Counted from the first letter of the stretch, positions 33,204-42,935 are shown. The stretch is 64,000 bases of DNA from Paenibacillus foliorum (GCF_013141765.1 NZ_WHOD01000005.1:1-64000); one strand, 5' to 3'. Program-made: numbers and translations. Notes: generated by a model not told the origin, from the letters alone.

Positions 33204-34322
33204 TTATTTGGTTAAGACTCGCACTCGGCTCCCTTCCAATAGCCGTTCACTACTCTCGACGATCACGGACATCTGGTTGAACAAGCCTGCGCTGATAGCG
33301 GCGACATGCTCATTGGAGCTAGCCACGGTAACGGTCCTGCGATTGGCGTAGAAAGCGTTGCCCAACGGACCTTTTCTTTCCTCGAGCGTGTAGACATATG
33401 TGTCTGTATGATCTTTCCGAATAGCGGCACTTGAGATGAGCAATGTGTCGGCTTTTCCTTTTTTAGTTATGATGACCTCTGCCCTCTCTCCACTTACAAG
33501 CGATGGGTCCTGCAACAGGACCGTCAACCGAGAAATCCCTAGCTCTGCTGCGGAATCGGCTTGTACCAGACTTGCAGCTTTCCCCTCAATGACGCGATTG
33601 TTTTGCCTAGGAAGATGAACGTCCATTACTTCGTCAACTGTAAGACTTTCGGCTATTTCTGAAGGGATTTGCAATTCAAGCTGAAACCCACTCTGCGCAT
33701 TAGAAAGTCGGATATCTGGTACACCTACGCCTGCGGATACCCCTTCTTTGGCATTCACCGCTGCAACAATTCCATCGAAAGGAGCCTTCATGACCTGGTA
33801 CGAGCTAATCTTTGCCTGCAAGTCGAGTATGTGTTGCTGCTGCAAGCTGATATCGATCTTTGCACTTTTCAAAGCAGCCTTGGCGGCAAGGAGAGTCCCG
33901 TTATCTTCGTTCCGCTCCGATAGGATATAATCGTACTCCAGCTTCTCTACCGACAACTGGAGTTTTTTCAGCGCAGCCTGCTCCGACACAAGTTGTTGCT
34001 CAGCTTCGTCGTTGCTGTATTGTACAAGCGACTGTCCTTGTTGGACAACGTCTCCTCCCCGTACCAGCACCTTCTTAACGTTCCAACCCGCCTGTCCTGT
34101 TACATCTCTGACTTCCACTGGCTTGATGACATTGCTGCCTTTGAATGTTTGATCCAATGGTCCCTGACCGACCACTTGCGTTGTCACTTTCGGCAGCGTT
34201 AAAGCGTATAGCGTGTTACTGAGTAAGGTGCAGATCACTAGGAAGGCGATCAGTAAGCCGGTCATTAGACTAAGCCAGCGTTTCCGTCTTACGATGCTTT
34301 CGTCGTTCGTCTGTAATTCCAA
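33204..34322 (-). CDS. HlyD-family membrane-fusion adaptor
   Basis: 372 residues, starting at TTG 34322 behind AGGAGG. An N-terminal helix (TGLLIAFLVICTLLSNTLYA) is followed by a lipoyl half (GQAGWNVKKVLVRGGDVVQQ, GQSLVQYSNDEAEQQL), a coiled-coil hairpin (SEQAALKKLQLSVEKLEYDY), the second lipoyl half (SYQVMKAPFDGIVAAVNAKE) and a barrel domain. Adaptors of this kind usually serve ABC exporters, yet here the gene closes a sugar-import operon 18 bases after a permease. Its partner is therefore unclear. Confidence 0.85.
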   Translation of the reverse strand: MELQTNDESIVRRKRWLSLMTGLLIAFLVICTLLSNTLYALTLPKVTTQVVGQGPLDQTFKGSNVIKPVEVRDVTGQAGWNVKKVLVRGGDVVQQGQSLVQYSNDEAEQQLVSEQAALKKLQLSVEKLEYDYILSERNEDNGTLLAAKAALKSAKIDISLQQQHILDLQAKISSYQVMKAPFDGIVAAVNAKEGVSAGVGVPDIRLSNAQSGFQLELQIPSEIAESLTVDEVMDVHLPRQNNRVIEGKAASLVQADSAAELGISRLTVLLQDPSLVSGERAEVIITKKGKADTLLISSAAIRKDHTDTYVYTLEERKGPLGNAFYANRRTVTVASSNEHVAAISAGLFNQMSVIVESSERLLEGSRVRVLTK

Positions 34323-34340
34323 TTTGATTCCTCCTGCTTT

Positions 34341-35222
34341 TTATCCCTTTATCCCGGAAAGTTGAATCCCTTCTATAAAGTGCGTTTGCGCATGCAAAAA
34401 CAGTAAAACGATCGGACTCATAAATAACACAGACGCAGCGAAGATGACACCCTGAGCTTCCTTGCTGATCTGGGACAAATAAAGCGATAAAGGCTGTTTG
34501 GTCACATCCTGCAAAAAAATGAGTGGCTGTTCGACCATATTCCAGTAATCGACGAACAACAGAACCGTTAATGCAGCTAAACCAGGTTTCACGAGCGGCA
34601 AAATAATTCGGCTAAATATCGTGAAGTGTCCAGCTCCGTCTATTTTGGCTGCTTCCATTAACGAGCTTGGAATATGGATCATAAATTGACGCAGCATGAA
34701 TACACCGAATGCACCGAAGATACCTGGTAAGATGATCGCAGCCCTCGTGTTCAGGAGCCCCAGCTCATCGAGAATAATATAATTCGGTACCAGCGTAACT
34801 TGGAAAGGCATAAGCATCGTCATAAGATAGAACAAAAACCATTTGTCCCTCCCTCGAAAGCTAAGTTTGGCAAACGCATAGGCCGCTAGCGACGCAACAA
34901 CGATCTGTCCAACGATAATCGGAACTACCATGCCTACCGAGTTCCAAAACATATGAAGAAACTTCGGATTTCGCACTAGCACTTCTGCATATTGTTCGAA
35001 GGATACCCAATCGGGAATCCACTTCAGATTCACGAATACATCCTTTTCACCCGCTGCCTCATCCGTCATCTTACCGAGGAGATCATAATTCAGCCCTATC
35101 TCATGTTCGGTCATAATTGAATTCGTTATAGTCAGCACAATTGGAACTAGCGTTAACAGCGCTCCTATCCCTAATAGGAGGGTCAATCCTACCGTAAGCA
35201 AATGACGCTTCATTTGCTCCAT
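34341..35222 (-). CDS. Carbohydrate ABC permease (MalG-like)
   Basis: 293 residues from ATG 35222, which has GAGGAG upstream. A GTG at 35240 overlapping the previous stop is the alternative. Six helices are predicted. The EAA loop is EAAKIDGAGHFTIFSRIILP and the ending is GIQLSGIKG. The second extracytoplasmic segment (about residues 45-75) is long and carries charged residues. It pairs with the permease at 35237. Confidence 0.9.
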   Translation of the reverse strand: MEQMKRHLLTVGLTLLLGIGALLTLVPIVLTITNSIMTEHEIGLNYDLLGKMTDEAAGEKDVFVNLKWIPDWVSFEQYAEVLVRNPKFLHMFWNSVGMVVPIIVGQIVVASLAAYAFAKLSFRGRDKWFLFYLMTMLMPFQVTLVPNYIILDELGLLNTRAAIILPGIFGAFGVFMLRQFMIHIPSSLMEAAKIDGAGHFTIFSRIILPLVKPGLAALTVLLFVDYWNMVEQPLIFLQDVTKQPLSLYLSQISKEAQGVIFAASVLFMSPIVLLFLHAQTHFIEGIQLSGIKG

Positions 35223-35236
35223 CCCCTCCTCTCCTC

Positions 35237-36118
35237 TCACTCCATAAACGACTGGAACCGACGCTCTACAGCCAGCAACATGGATACTAGCATAAGGATG
35301 CAGCCGACCATGAGCGTGGCAGCAGCTGTGAGCTTTTGAATATCCAGCGAAAAAAACATATTGTTCATATAGTGCTGCAGCATATAGATGCGGTCATACG
35401 GATAATCGCCTGCAAGAAAGTACGTTTCTCGAAACACTTTAAACGAATTTATAATCGAGATCAGCACGACAAAAATCATCGTAGGAGTCAAATATACTAG
35501 CGTGATATGAAACAACTGGCGCAGCCTGCTCGCCCCTTCAATCCGTGCCGTCTCATAATATGAGATGGGAATCGCTTGAAGTCCCGCCAAAAACAAGATC
35601 ATGTTATACCCGATGTTTTTCCATATATACAAGAACACCAGTACCCCCATTGAACCTTCCGATTGCAACCAATCTATCCGTCCCCACTGACGGCTGTGCA
35701 TCCAAGCATTCAAGGTACCGTTCCAATCGAAGAAGATTTGCCAAACCATAATAATAGAAGCGACTGGCACGACGAGCGGCAAAATAAAAGACGTCTGCAG
35801 CCAATTCCGCATAGGCAGTCGCTGATTCAATAGGAGGGCAAGGGATATCGACAAAATAATAAGCAGCGGGACGCTCACACTGGTGAAAATCAAGGTATTC
35901 GTAGCCGCTTTGTGAAACGACTTGCTACTTAGCAGCGCAGTATAATTGTCGATGCCGACAAAAGATCCACCGAGCGTTGAGTCTGTAAACGAGTAAACGA
36001 TCCCCCCACCAAACGGGATCATATAAAACAAAATAAAGCCGACCGCGCTCGGTGCCAAGAAAATCCAAGCTGCTATTCCGTCCTTACCAAGCCAAGCCGA
36101 CAAATGGAGTTTATTCAT
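35237..36118 (-). CDS. Sugar ABC permease (MalF-like)
   Basis: 293-residue six-helix permease. IAAWIFLAPSAVGFILFYMI then PFGGGIVYSFTDSTLGG is the usual start, and the EAA loop is ETARIEGASRLRQLFHITLV. It overlaps the lipoprotein gene by eight bases and the next permease reading frame by four, so the operon is tightly coupled. An ATPase is again absent locally and is probably shared. Confidence 0.9.
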   Translation of the reverse strand: MNKLHLSAWLGKDGIAAWIFLAPSAVGFILFYMIPFGGGIVYSFTDSTLGGSFVGIDNYTALLSSKSFHKAATNTLIFTSVSVPLLIILSISLALLLNQRLPMRNWLQTSFILPLVVPVASIIMVWQIFFDWNGTLNAWMHSRQWGRIDWLQSEGSMGVLVFLYIWKNIGYNMILFLAGLQAIPISYYETARIEGASRLRQLFHITLVYLTPTMIFVVLISIINSFKVFRETYFLAGDYPYDRIYMLQHYMNNMFFSLDIQKLTAAATLMVGCILMLVSMLLAVERRFQSFME

Positions 36119-37541
36119 TCAAATAAGTCGTAACCTTATTCTGAATCAGCTTAGCTACATCCTTCGACGATTTCTGACCGCTGAAAAAGGCTTGGCTCTC
36201 CTTGAAGACGACTTCTTCTATCTTGGAAGGCTGGAACGCGACAGGATGAATGGCTTCCGTCAAGTAACCTTCCAAAACCTGAAGCTGCGCAGGATCGACT
36301 GGAAACGCCTGTCCTTTCAGCGGACCTTCCTCATAGGTTTTGAACGTTCCCTTAGTCAAGAGCTGCTGCACTTGTTTCTCATATGCCTTTTTATTAATCG
36401 GAAACCCCGCCCGTTTAGCCGTTGACTGCAATTCCACCGACATCAGGAACTGAAGAAAATCCAATGCCTCTTGTTTCACAGTCGATTTCTCATTGATTCC
36501 GATAATTTGGTATGGGTAGAAGCAACCTCCGGCTTTCGTTCCCTCTGCGCGCGGCTTGGCGTATAATCTCGCTTGCTTGCCGGATTCTTTTATCATAATG
36601 AGATAATCCGATGCCGAATTCACATTAACTGTCCTAAACATAGAACTGAGGCTACTTAAGTCGAGACCGTCATCGACCAACCTTTTAACCTGCGCCATTA
36701 TATCGGTAAATGCCGCAGAGTCGAAGTTTGCCGTTCGGCGATCCTCATTCACGAAACGCGTATAATTCTCTTTCACCATTTTGCTCAGCAGCGCTTGCAT
36801 CGGTTCTTGTTTTGTTTTTGGCGGTAAAAAAATCATATTTCCAACTCCGCCTCGCCCCGATTTGAACGGTTCTTTTTGACTCAATTGCTTTAGAGTCTCG
36901 GCATACTTTTCCCATGTCCAGTTTTTATCGTCGATCTGTACGCCGCTTTGCTTAATGGCTCCTTCGTCACCGATCATAACGTTTAGAAAAAACGCGAGCG
37001 GCAAGCCATAGAGGGCGCCATTGGTGTGGCTGTTCTCCAGGATATTGTTGTAATAATCGCCCTTGATAAATGAGGGGTTCTTTTTCAACATCCCGCTAAG
37101 ATCAGCAAGCAGATGCTGGCCCACATACTTCTCGCTCGGAAGTACATCCAAGGTAAGCATGTCAGGACCTTTGCCTGACAACATCGCTGTATTCGTCGCC
37201 GTTACGTATTTCTTGAGCTCAGCTTCCGCGTGTGCATCATCTGTCTCAACGTGTCGAAGATCAATGGTAATATTCGGATGAGCAGCTTCATATTTGATCT
37301 TGGCTTCCTTCACTCCACTGTCCAGATTAAAGGTGGAAAACACGATTGTCTTTTTCCCGCCTTTAGGGGAACTCTCTGGAGTCGTCCCTGTCTCTTGCTG
37401 AGATATTGTCTTCCCCGCTTCCTCCGTATTTGGAACAGTCGTCCCATCCGTTCTGCCGCTGTTCGTGTTTGAACTGCAAGCCGACATCCCCAGCATAACC
37501 AAGCTCAGGCTAAGTCCGATCCAATATCGTTGTTTATTCAT
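36111..37541 (-). CDS. Extracellular solute-binding lipoprotein
   Basis: 476 residues with a lipoprotein signal (GLSLSLVMLGMSACSSN, Cys near 22) and a polar Thr/Glu linker. The family 1 binding fold follows (KTIVFSTFNLDSGVKEAKIK, MLSGKGPDMLTLDVLPSEKY, later YGLPLAFFLNVMIGDEGAIK). It delivers a sugar to the two permeases that follow. It starts a new transcription unit after the strong terminator at 37644-37685, although it is probably controlled by the adjacent two-component genes. Confidence 0.9.
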   Translation of the reverse strand: MNKQRYWIGLSLSLVMLGMSACSSNTNSGRTDGTTVPNTEEAGKTISQQETGTTPESSPKGGKKTIVFSTFNLDSGVKEAKIKYEAAHPNITIDLRHVETDDAHAEAELKKYVTATNTAMLSGKGPDMLTLDVLPSEKYVGQHLLADLSGMLKKNPSFIKGDYYNNILENSHTNGALYGLPLAFFLNVMIGDEGAIKQSGVQIDDKNWTWEKYAETLKQLSQKEPFKSGRGGVGNMIFLPPKTKQEPMQALLSKMVKENYTRFVNEDRRTANFDSAAFTDIMAQVKRLVDDGLDLSSLSSMFRTVNVNSASDYLIMIKESGKQARLYAKPRAEGTKAGGCFYPYQIIGINEKSTVKQEALDFLQFLMSVELQSTAKRAGFPINKKAYEKQVQQLLTKGTFKTYEEGPLKGQAFPVDPAQLQVLEGYLTEAIHPVAFQPSKIEEVVFKESQAFFSGQKSSKDVAKLIQNKVTTYLNE

Positions 37542-37643
37542 GTTCGATTCCCACCATCCATGTCATAAGATTATGTGCCTACAAGATCAATATAGTCCAT
37601 GGATGTCACCATCACTTCTCCAACTTGTAAATTTAATGTGTAC

Positions 37644-37685
37644 GGAAAACGACACCTGCGCCTGTACGCGCAGGTGTCGTTTTCC
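37644..37685. terminator. Strong terminator between sensor and transporter genes
   Basis: An 18-bp perfect stem (37644-37661 with 37668-37685), loop CTGTAC, GC-rich centre and TTTTCC at both sides. It ends the response-regulator/kinase/lipoprotein transcript. Confidence 0.9.
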
Positions 37686-37691
37686 ACGAGT

Positions 37692-38819
37692 TTATTTGAA
37701 CTCGATCACCAAATTTTGAATGCCTATGGGTCCAGGCGCTATAACAACACGAGGCTCCTGTTCGTAACCTTTCAAACCGCTAAGCATCAGCCTTCCATTG
37801 TCAGGACTCCAAATCATCTGTAAAGGCACGACCCCTTTAAAAATTTGAGTTTTGTTCAACACATTGTTTCCATACAGCGAAGCTACATAGAGCGTGTCCT
37901 TATCCTGCGAGTACGCGATATATTTGCGATCCGGCGATAGGCGGAACATGCCGATCTGCTCTATTAAGATGGAGAGCGTGGCATTTCGTCGGTCATATGC
38001 ATATAAGGTACCTTCCGGACCGATGAACGTGAGTTGATCGTTATGAATCCATTCCACCCCACTGTCGCGTGTAACGAGATGTTCATATTTGCTTGCAAAT
38101 TCGTTTCCGTTCCATATGCCGAATTGGACGTAGGAAAGCTTATCCGTCGTTTTGACAATCGCCACACTTTGAGCGTCGTCGGCAATATGGACCGAGGAGA
38201 TCGTATCCTTCGGCTTCCATCCCGCGAACGTATAGCCTTTCATCGTTTTCCCCGACGTATCGTACACGCTGATCTGGACTTCCCCGGTTACTCCACTGCG
38301 GGCGATATAGATGAGGTGCCGACCATTATTGGACCATCCGAATTTGACGGATCGAATCTGTTCATTCGATAAGCGTCCTATACTTGTCTGCTGCTGATCG
38401 TTAAGTGAAACCAGATTCACGGCATAAGTGCCGTCGTCCCTCTTTACGGTGGTAGCAACAGTTTGACCGTTAGGCGATAAGGATATGTGGTTTTCCTGCA
38501 CATCCGCATTTCGCAATTTCAGGTGAGATTCGTAAGGATGGTCGACACGATTCAGACTAGGTGAGCGGGTATGCTCTCCAAAGAGGCTAAGCAGCGCATC
38601 TTGATCAATCCACCCTAATGGCATCCCGGATTCCGTGCTTTTGTCCAAAACGCGATAGATGGTCTTGACGTCAAACAGTTCGTTCTTCTCACTTGTCGCT
38701 ACCTCATCCCCCGAATCCGGAATTATTATCGTTTCCGACCGTGTTTCTCGTAAACAGCCCGTCAGCAGAACGGATACAATCATGAGAAGAACGAATAACA
38801 CCGCCCCTCGTTTGCTCAT
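37692..38819 (-). CDS. Beta-propeller (TolB/PD40-like) lipoprotein
   Basis: 375 residues. The lipoprotein signal LFVLLMIVSVLLTGC is followed by propeller-like repeats (HISLSPNGQTVATTVKRDDG, VKFGWSNNGRHLIYIARSG, MFRLSPDRKYIAYSQDKDTL, MIWSPDNGRLMLSG). Its ATG overlaps the kinase stop by ATGA. Coupling to a histidine kinase suggests it senses a ligand or cell-wall state outside the membrane and modulates the kinase. That role is inferred from position only. Confidence 0.8.
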   Translation of the reverse strand: MSKRGAVLFVLLMIVSVLLTGCLRETRSETIIIPDSGDEVATSEKNELFDVKTIYRVLDKSTESGMPLGWIDQDALLSLFGEHTRSPSLNRVDHPYESHLKLRNADVQENHISLSPNGQTVATTVKRDDGTYAVNLVSLNDQQQTSIGRLSNEQIRSVKFGWSNNGRHLIYIARSGVTGEVQISVYDTSGKTMKGYTFAGWKPKDTISSVHIADDAQSVAIVKTTDKLSYVQFGIWNGNEFASKYEHLVTRDSGVEWIHNDQLTFIGPEGTLYAYDRRNATLSILIEQIGMFRLSPDRKYIAYSQDKDTLYVASLYGNNVLNKTQIFKGVVPLQMIWSPDNGRLMLSGLKGYEQEPRVVIAPGPIGIQNLVIEFK

Positions 38820-40270
38820 TCCAGCACCCTCTCCGTTCTATAGGGGATGTCGATATATACATTCGTTTGCTCCAATTCGCTAGTAAAGCGGATGCTGCCT
38901 TGATGCTCCTCGACGATACCTTTGATAATGCTAAGCCCTAAACCTACGCTGCCCGCTCCATGACTAACAGGATCAGCCCGATAAAATGGCTCAACAATTC
39001 GGCTGAGATGCTCGGGGCTTATCGTCGGTCCTTGATTAGAAAATGTAAAGCGTACATAGCCGGACTCCAATCTAACGCTTGCCACAATGTCCGTATGAGC
39101 ATACCCGTATTTGATCGCGTTATCGAGTAGATTAATAAACAGCTGCCGCAGTTTGTCAGCATGCCCATGAACGAATAAAGCTTCCACGCCTTCACAGAGA
39201 ATTGTCTTCTTATAGCGCTGAGCTTTGATCATCATCGTCTCGCAAACGTCTCGCAAAACAAGCCCCGAGTCGACAAGCGCAAACGAGTCTGGATCATAGG
39301 ATTCCTTCGACATTTCAAGCAGCTTCAACACCAGGTCATGCAGCCGCTTACTCTCATCTATAATATGGTTCATTCCTTTATGGAATAAAACAGGATCTTG
39401 CGTTTCGTTCTCTCGGATAATAGTCGCATAGCCCATAATCGTAGTGAGCGGGGTTTTCAACTCGTGGGTCACGTTGTCGAAAAATTGCTTGCGTACTAGA
39501 TTCAACTCCTCCAACCGATCTCGATCCTTCTCGATTTTAGCGAACTGATTCCGAAGCTTTTCAATCATCCTGCTAAAATTGGCGGCGAGCTTGCCGATCT
39601 CATCGTTCCGTCGGAACGTGATGCGAGTGTCAAGATTGCCATTCATGACTTCCGTGGACGCTTTGGTCAATTTCACTAACGGAACGGTGAGGTGACGGGA
39701 TAGCAAATAGGAGAACAGGAAAGCCGCTGCGAATACCGCCATCGCAATCGTAAAGATCGTACGCTGAATCTGGGTACTCTGCTCGTAGAGCAGCGTGAAG
39801 TCCTTGGCGAAGCGGATAATCCCTACCTTGCTTCCATCGACTATGACGGGGTAGGAAAAGAGGACGGATGCGGTACCATTTTCGTAGGAAATGCTGTAGG
39901 CCGTCTTGCCTTGCAGCGCCTGATTCAAGTCGTCTCCGCTTGAAGAAAAAATCTTTTGATCAGAGGCATACAGCAACTCCCCGGTTAAAGAATACATTCC
40001 AATGCTAGAGGATATATCATGCTGTAAGTCTTTCGCCATTTCTTCAGCAATTTGGACGAAATAAAGCTCGTCGTTGGCAAAATGGTGGATCATGAAAGAT
40101 TGCCGCACATAAGCATTACTGTTGTTCTTCAGTCCAATCAAGTTATCGGTTATGATCTTACGATTGCCGGATTCAATGTTTTTTGCCACCATCTGATTCA
40201 AGATCAAAAAGAAAACTAGGAAAATCAAAAAGAACCCGATGAACAGCTTAGCTCCAATGGTGCGAAACAT
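38816..40270 (-). CDS. HAMP-containing sensor histidine kinase
   Basis: 484 residues. A first helix (LFIGFFLIFLVFFLILNQMV), an extracellular sensor of about 140 residues, a second helix (IFTIAMAVFAAAFLFSYLLS), HAMP (RHLTVPLVKLTKASTEVMNG) and a dimerisation domain with phospho-acceptor His in DNVTHELKTPLTTIMGYATI. ATP-binding motifs are LFINLLDNAIKYG (N box), VGLGLSIIKGIVEEHQG (G2) and YRADPVSHGAG. It phosphorylates the response regulator encoded 13 bases upstream. All catalytic boxes are present. Confidence 0.93.
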   Translation of the reverse strand: MFRTIGAKLFIGFFLIFLVFFLILNQMVAKNIESGNRKIITDNLIGLKNNSNAYVRQSFMIHHFANDELYFVQIAEEMAKDLQHDISSSIGMYSLTGELLYASDQKIFSSSGDDLNQALQGKTAYSISYENGTASVLFSYPVIVDGSKVGIIRFAKDFTLLYEQSTQIQRTIFTIAMAVFAAAFLFSYLLSRHLTVPLVKLTKASTEVMNGNLDTRITFRRNDEIGKLAANFSRMIEKLRNQFAKIEKDRDRLEELNLVRKQFFDNVTHELKTPLTTIMGYATIIRENETQDPVLFHKGMNHIIDESKRLHDLVLKLLEMSKESYDPDSFALVDSGLVLRDVCETMMIKAQRYKKTILCEGVEALFVHGHADKLRQLFINLLDNAIKYGYAHTDIVASVRLESGYVRFTFSNQGPTISPEHLSRIVEPFYRADPVSHGAGSVGLGLSIIKGIVEEHQGSIRFTSELEQTNVYIDIPYRTERVLE

Positions 40271-40283
40271 GCTATGAACCCAC

Positions 40284-40970
40284 CTACTTCTCGAATTTAT
40301 AGCCGATGCTGAATACGGTAGTGATCAAGTCGCTGAAGCCCAGCTTTTTGCGCAACCGTTGAATATGCGTATCGACCGTTCTCGTATCCCCGACATAATC
40401 GTATCCCCATACCGTATCCAGCAGTTCCGTGCGGGTGAAGATTCTGCCCCTGTACTGGTACAGCATCATCAGGAGGTCATATTCTTTGGGCGTCAAATCA
40501 ATCCATTCATCGTTTTTTTGGACCATTCGCTCCGCTGTAGAAATCGCAATATCCTTAATTCGAATAAGCTCCTCTTTGGATTCCATGCTCGTCCGATTCG
40601 CTTGGGCGATTCGCCGTAAAATCGTGCGAATTCGGGCTACAACTTCCCGTAGATCAAAAGGTTTTGTAATATAGTCGTCTGCTCCGAATTCCAGACCTAG
40701 TATTTTATCGGTTATATCGGATTTCGCCGTAAGCATGACAATCGGCATGTTATAAGCTGCCGTCACTTTTTTGCAAATGTCCAGACCGCTTTCGTCGGGC
40801 AGCATCCAGTCCAGCAACAGCAAGTCCGGCTTAAATGTCTCAAGTATTTTCCAGCCTTCGGCTCCCGTTTTTGACTTCTTGGTCAAATATCCTTCCTTGT
40901 TCAACCCGTACTCGAGCAAATCCGCAATGGCTGCCTCATCCTCGATAATTAAAATTTTGGTTTTCTCCAT
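40284..40970 (-). CDS. OmpR/PhoB-family response regulator
   Basis: 228 residues from ATG 40970 with GTGGAGG upstream. The 12-codon extension to 41006 is not supported. The receiver domain has ILIIEDEA, phosphorylated Asp in DLLLLDWMLPDESG, MLTAKSD and the K in DDYITKPFD. The C-terminal winged helix is complete (WIDLTPKEYDLLMMLYQYRG, then RTVDTHIQRLRKKLG). It probably controls the transporter operon at 33-37.5 kb. Confidence 0.94.
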   Translation of the reverse strand: MEKTKILIIEDEAAIADLLEYGLNKEGYLTKKSKTGAEGWKILETFKPDLLLLDWMLPDESGLDICKKVTAAYNMPIVMLTAKSDITDKILGLEFGADDYITKPFDLREVVARIRTILRRIAQANRTSMESKEELIRIKDIAISTAERMVQKNDEWIDLTPKEYDLLMMLYQYRGRIFTRTELLDTVWGYDYVGDTRTVDTHIQRLRKKLGFSDLITTVFSIGYKFEK

Positions 40971-41165
40971 TCGTCCTCCACGTAACACTGCAAAATGTAC
41001 AACCAAACTGTATTGCCTCTCCTGTGAAGGAATCCCATCTATACAACTTCGTTCGAATGAGCCGATTCAACCAACAGTAGATTGTTGTCATAAAGTGGCA
41101 ATACGTTTCGCTACTTAGTTTAAGGCTTACTTGTATCATGCACGTCGCCGACTTGTAAACTTTTT

Positions 41166-41414
41166 GTGTCCAAATCTAGCTCATTACCAAAATCAGTGCT
41201 TGAACCAATGCAAAAGTGTGCGTTAGCTGACCGCTACGTGGATGGATTGTCTTATGATCGCTTAATGTTAAGCCGCAATATCAATCCAAAAGTCGTCAAA
41301 GAGATACTTGGTCATTCCGATCCTCAACCCTTGAAAATACAAAAAACGCTTGGAAACCCATGCGTTACGCGGTTATATGTATGGTGGTGCCTATGGGGAT
41401 ATGGATATCCTTGA
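41166..41414 (+). pseudogene. Tyrosine recombinase C-terminal remnant
   Basis: The stretch LMLSRNINPKVVKEILGHSD is the conserved region near the catalytic His and Tyr of XerC/phage integrases (LLLS-G-NPKVVQE-LGHS). The preceding and following residues are unrelated and the R, H and Y catalytic positions are not all present, so it is a fragment of a lost integrase. Confidence 0.6.
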
Positions 41415-41460
41415 TCTCACTTACGCAGAAGCTTACTCGACGAGGACAACCGCAGCGGTA

Positions 41461-41536
41461 GAGACCCATGCTGTACTCGTCCGCTTCGCTCCCTGGGTGC
41501 GGACTGACCCTGGGGTTCGCCCCCTTACAGGGTCTC
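41461..41536 (+). other. Structured non-coding segment
   Basis: GAGACCC (41461-41467) pairs with GGGTCTC (41530-41536). Inside are GTCCGC/GCGGAC (41479-41484 with 41499-41504) and GGGG-TTCG-CCCC (41512-41523). Together they could fold as a three-way junction. It lies just downstream of the integrase remnant and may be a recombination site or RNA relic. I see no match to a riboswitch class I know. Confidence 0.4.
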
Positions 41537-41925
41537 CACACACAATAAAAAGGTCTACTATGTTCAAATCATCTAGAGTTCTATCAGCCTGTACTCCCTC
41601 GAATGTTAAACCAAATTTAACCCTCGTTCCAGGAACTATCGTCTCTTATGTTTAGCAAAATATTGAAAAAAAACGAATATCATCTACTTCACCTGCGGGA
41701 CAATGATTCAATTAAAGATTTCTTCTTATCAAATATGGAATGCGTGAAATCATGCTCGTTAATTCTCGTATCCCGTTAGCTAAGTAAATAAATGATTAGT
41801 GTATATGCTCGGGTGACACTCACCTTTATGACAGTACCTGTACTAAAAGTGCATACTTACATATTTGCAGTGCAATCTTTATACTCAAAAAAAGGAAATA
41901 AATAAGAACTAAGGAGGACAAATCT

Positions 41926-42489
41926 TTGAAAACTCTTGTTATCGTAACACACGCAAGCATAGGAACATCTGTCATTAATAAGCGGTGGGTAGAAGAACTC
42001 AAAAAATATCCGGAAAAGTATACTGTTCACGAATTGCATAAGGCTTATCCTGATGGAAACATAGACGTGGAAAAAGAACAAAAATTGGTTGAATCGCATG
42101 GTAATCTTGTTTTGCAGTTCCCTATATATTGGTTTAATTGTCCGCCTCTCCTTAAAAAATGGCTTGACGATGTTTTGACTTTTGGGTGGGCCTATGGTTC
42201 AAATGGAGGCGATAAATTAAAGAATCGCAAAGCTGCTTTAGCTGTATCTGCCGGAATTAAAAAAGAAGATTATAGTGAAGAAGGGAGATATCGCTATACA
42301 CTTGATCATTTATTATCTCCTTTTGAAACTACCTTCCTATACTGCAATGCAAATTATCGTTCGTTCTTTGCGTTTTATGGTACGGAAAATGAGCCTGGTG
42401 AAAATGTGCCTGGTACAGAAAATGATTCGTCTACAAGTGAATTGGAAAAAAGTGCACTAAATTATTTGAATTTTGTTGACAACCTGTAA
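41926..42489 (+). CDS. NAD(P)H-dependent flavin oxidoreductase (MdaB/YwrO-like)
   Basis: 187-residue flavodoxin-fold quinone or nitro reductase. A TTG at 41926 lies behind AAGGAGG. The nucleotide strand TLVIVTHASIGTSVINKRWV, LVLQFPIYWFNCPPLLKKWL and VLTFGWAYGSNG are the family core for FMN binding. It converges on an HxlR regulator across a shared terminator. HxlR proteins often control such reductases, so the two are probably a functional pair. Confidence 0.9.
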   Translation: MKTLVIVTHASIGTSVINKRWVEELKKYPEKYTVHELHKAYPDGNIDVEKEQKLVESHGNLVLQFPIYWFNCPPLLKKWLDDVLTFGWAYGSNGGDKLKNRKAALAVSAGIKKEDYSEEGRYRYTLDHLLSPFETTFLYCNANYRSFFAFYGTENEPGENVPGTENDSSTSELEKSALNYLNFVDNL

Positions 42490-42520
42490 TAGGTAGTTTT
42501 ATTAAGACTACTATAAAAAA

Positions 42521-42549
42521 GAAGTATTTCCTTGTTCAGGAGATACCTC
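42521..42549. terminator. Shared bidirectional terminator
   Basis: GAAGTATTTCC (42521-42531) pairs with GGAGATACCTC (42539-42549) with G-T wobbles and is flanked by A and T runs. It serves both converging genes. Confidence 0.65.
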
Positions 42550-42575
42550 TTTTGATTTAAACAAAATAGCTATTC

Positions 42576-42935
42576 CTACCGCTGTACAGCCTCCAGAACT
42601 GGCGAACTGTTTTTCTCTCCCCACTCGCACATCATATTTAACAATGGAATTAGAGAAAGACCACGTTCAGATAATGAATATTCAACTTTTGGAGGTATTT
42701 GGGGAAACTCTTTGCGTATGATAAGTCCATCTGCCTCCAGCTCTTTTAACATGATGCTTTGCGTTTTAAAGGAAATGCTACCGATACATCGCTTCAGCTC
42801 ATTAAACCTCATAACCTTATTTTCAGACAGCCAATACATAATGATCATTTTATATTTACCGCCTATTAAGGACAACGTGTATCCAAAGCCAGTTTCTTTT
42901 AGTTTCACGCCACTCGGAACACAGGTTTCGCGCAC
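42576..42935 (-). CDS. HxlR-family transcriptional regulator
   Basis: 119 residues from GTG 42935, about ten bases after AAGGAG. A nearer GTG at 42944 touches that site. The winged-helix core TLSLIGGKYKMIIMYWLSEN, MRFNELKRCIGSISFKTQSI and YSLSERGLSLIPLLNMMCEW is typical. N-terminal cysteine C4 or so (RETCVPSG) is near where redox-sensing HxlR/YodB members carry their reactive Cys, which would fit control of the neighbouring flavin reductase. Confidence 0.9.
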   Translation of the reverse strand: MRETCVPSGVKLKETGFGYTLSLIGGKYKMIIMYWLSENKVMRFNELKRCIGSISFKTQSIMLKELEADGLIIRKEFPQIPPKVEYSLSERGLSLIPLLNMMCEWGEKNSSPVLEAVQR

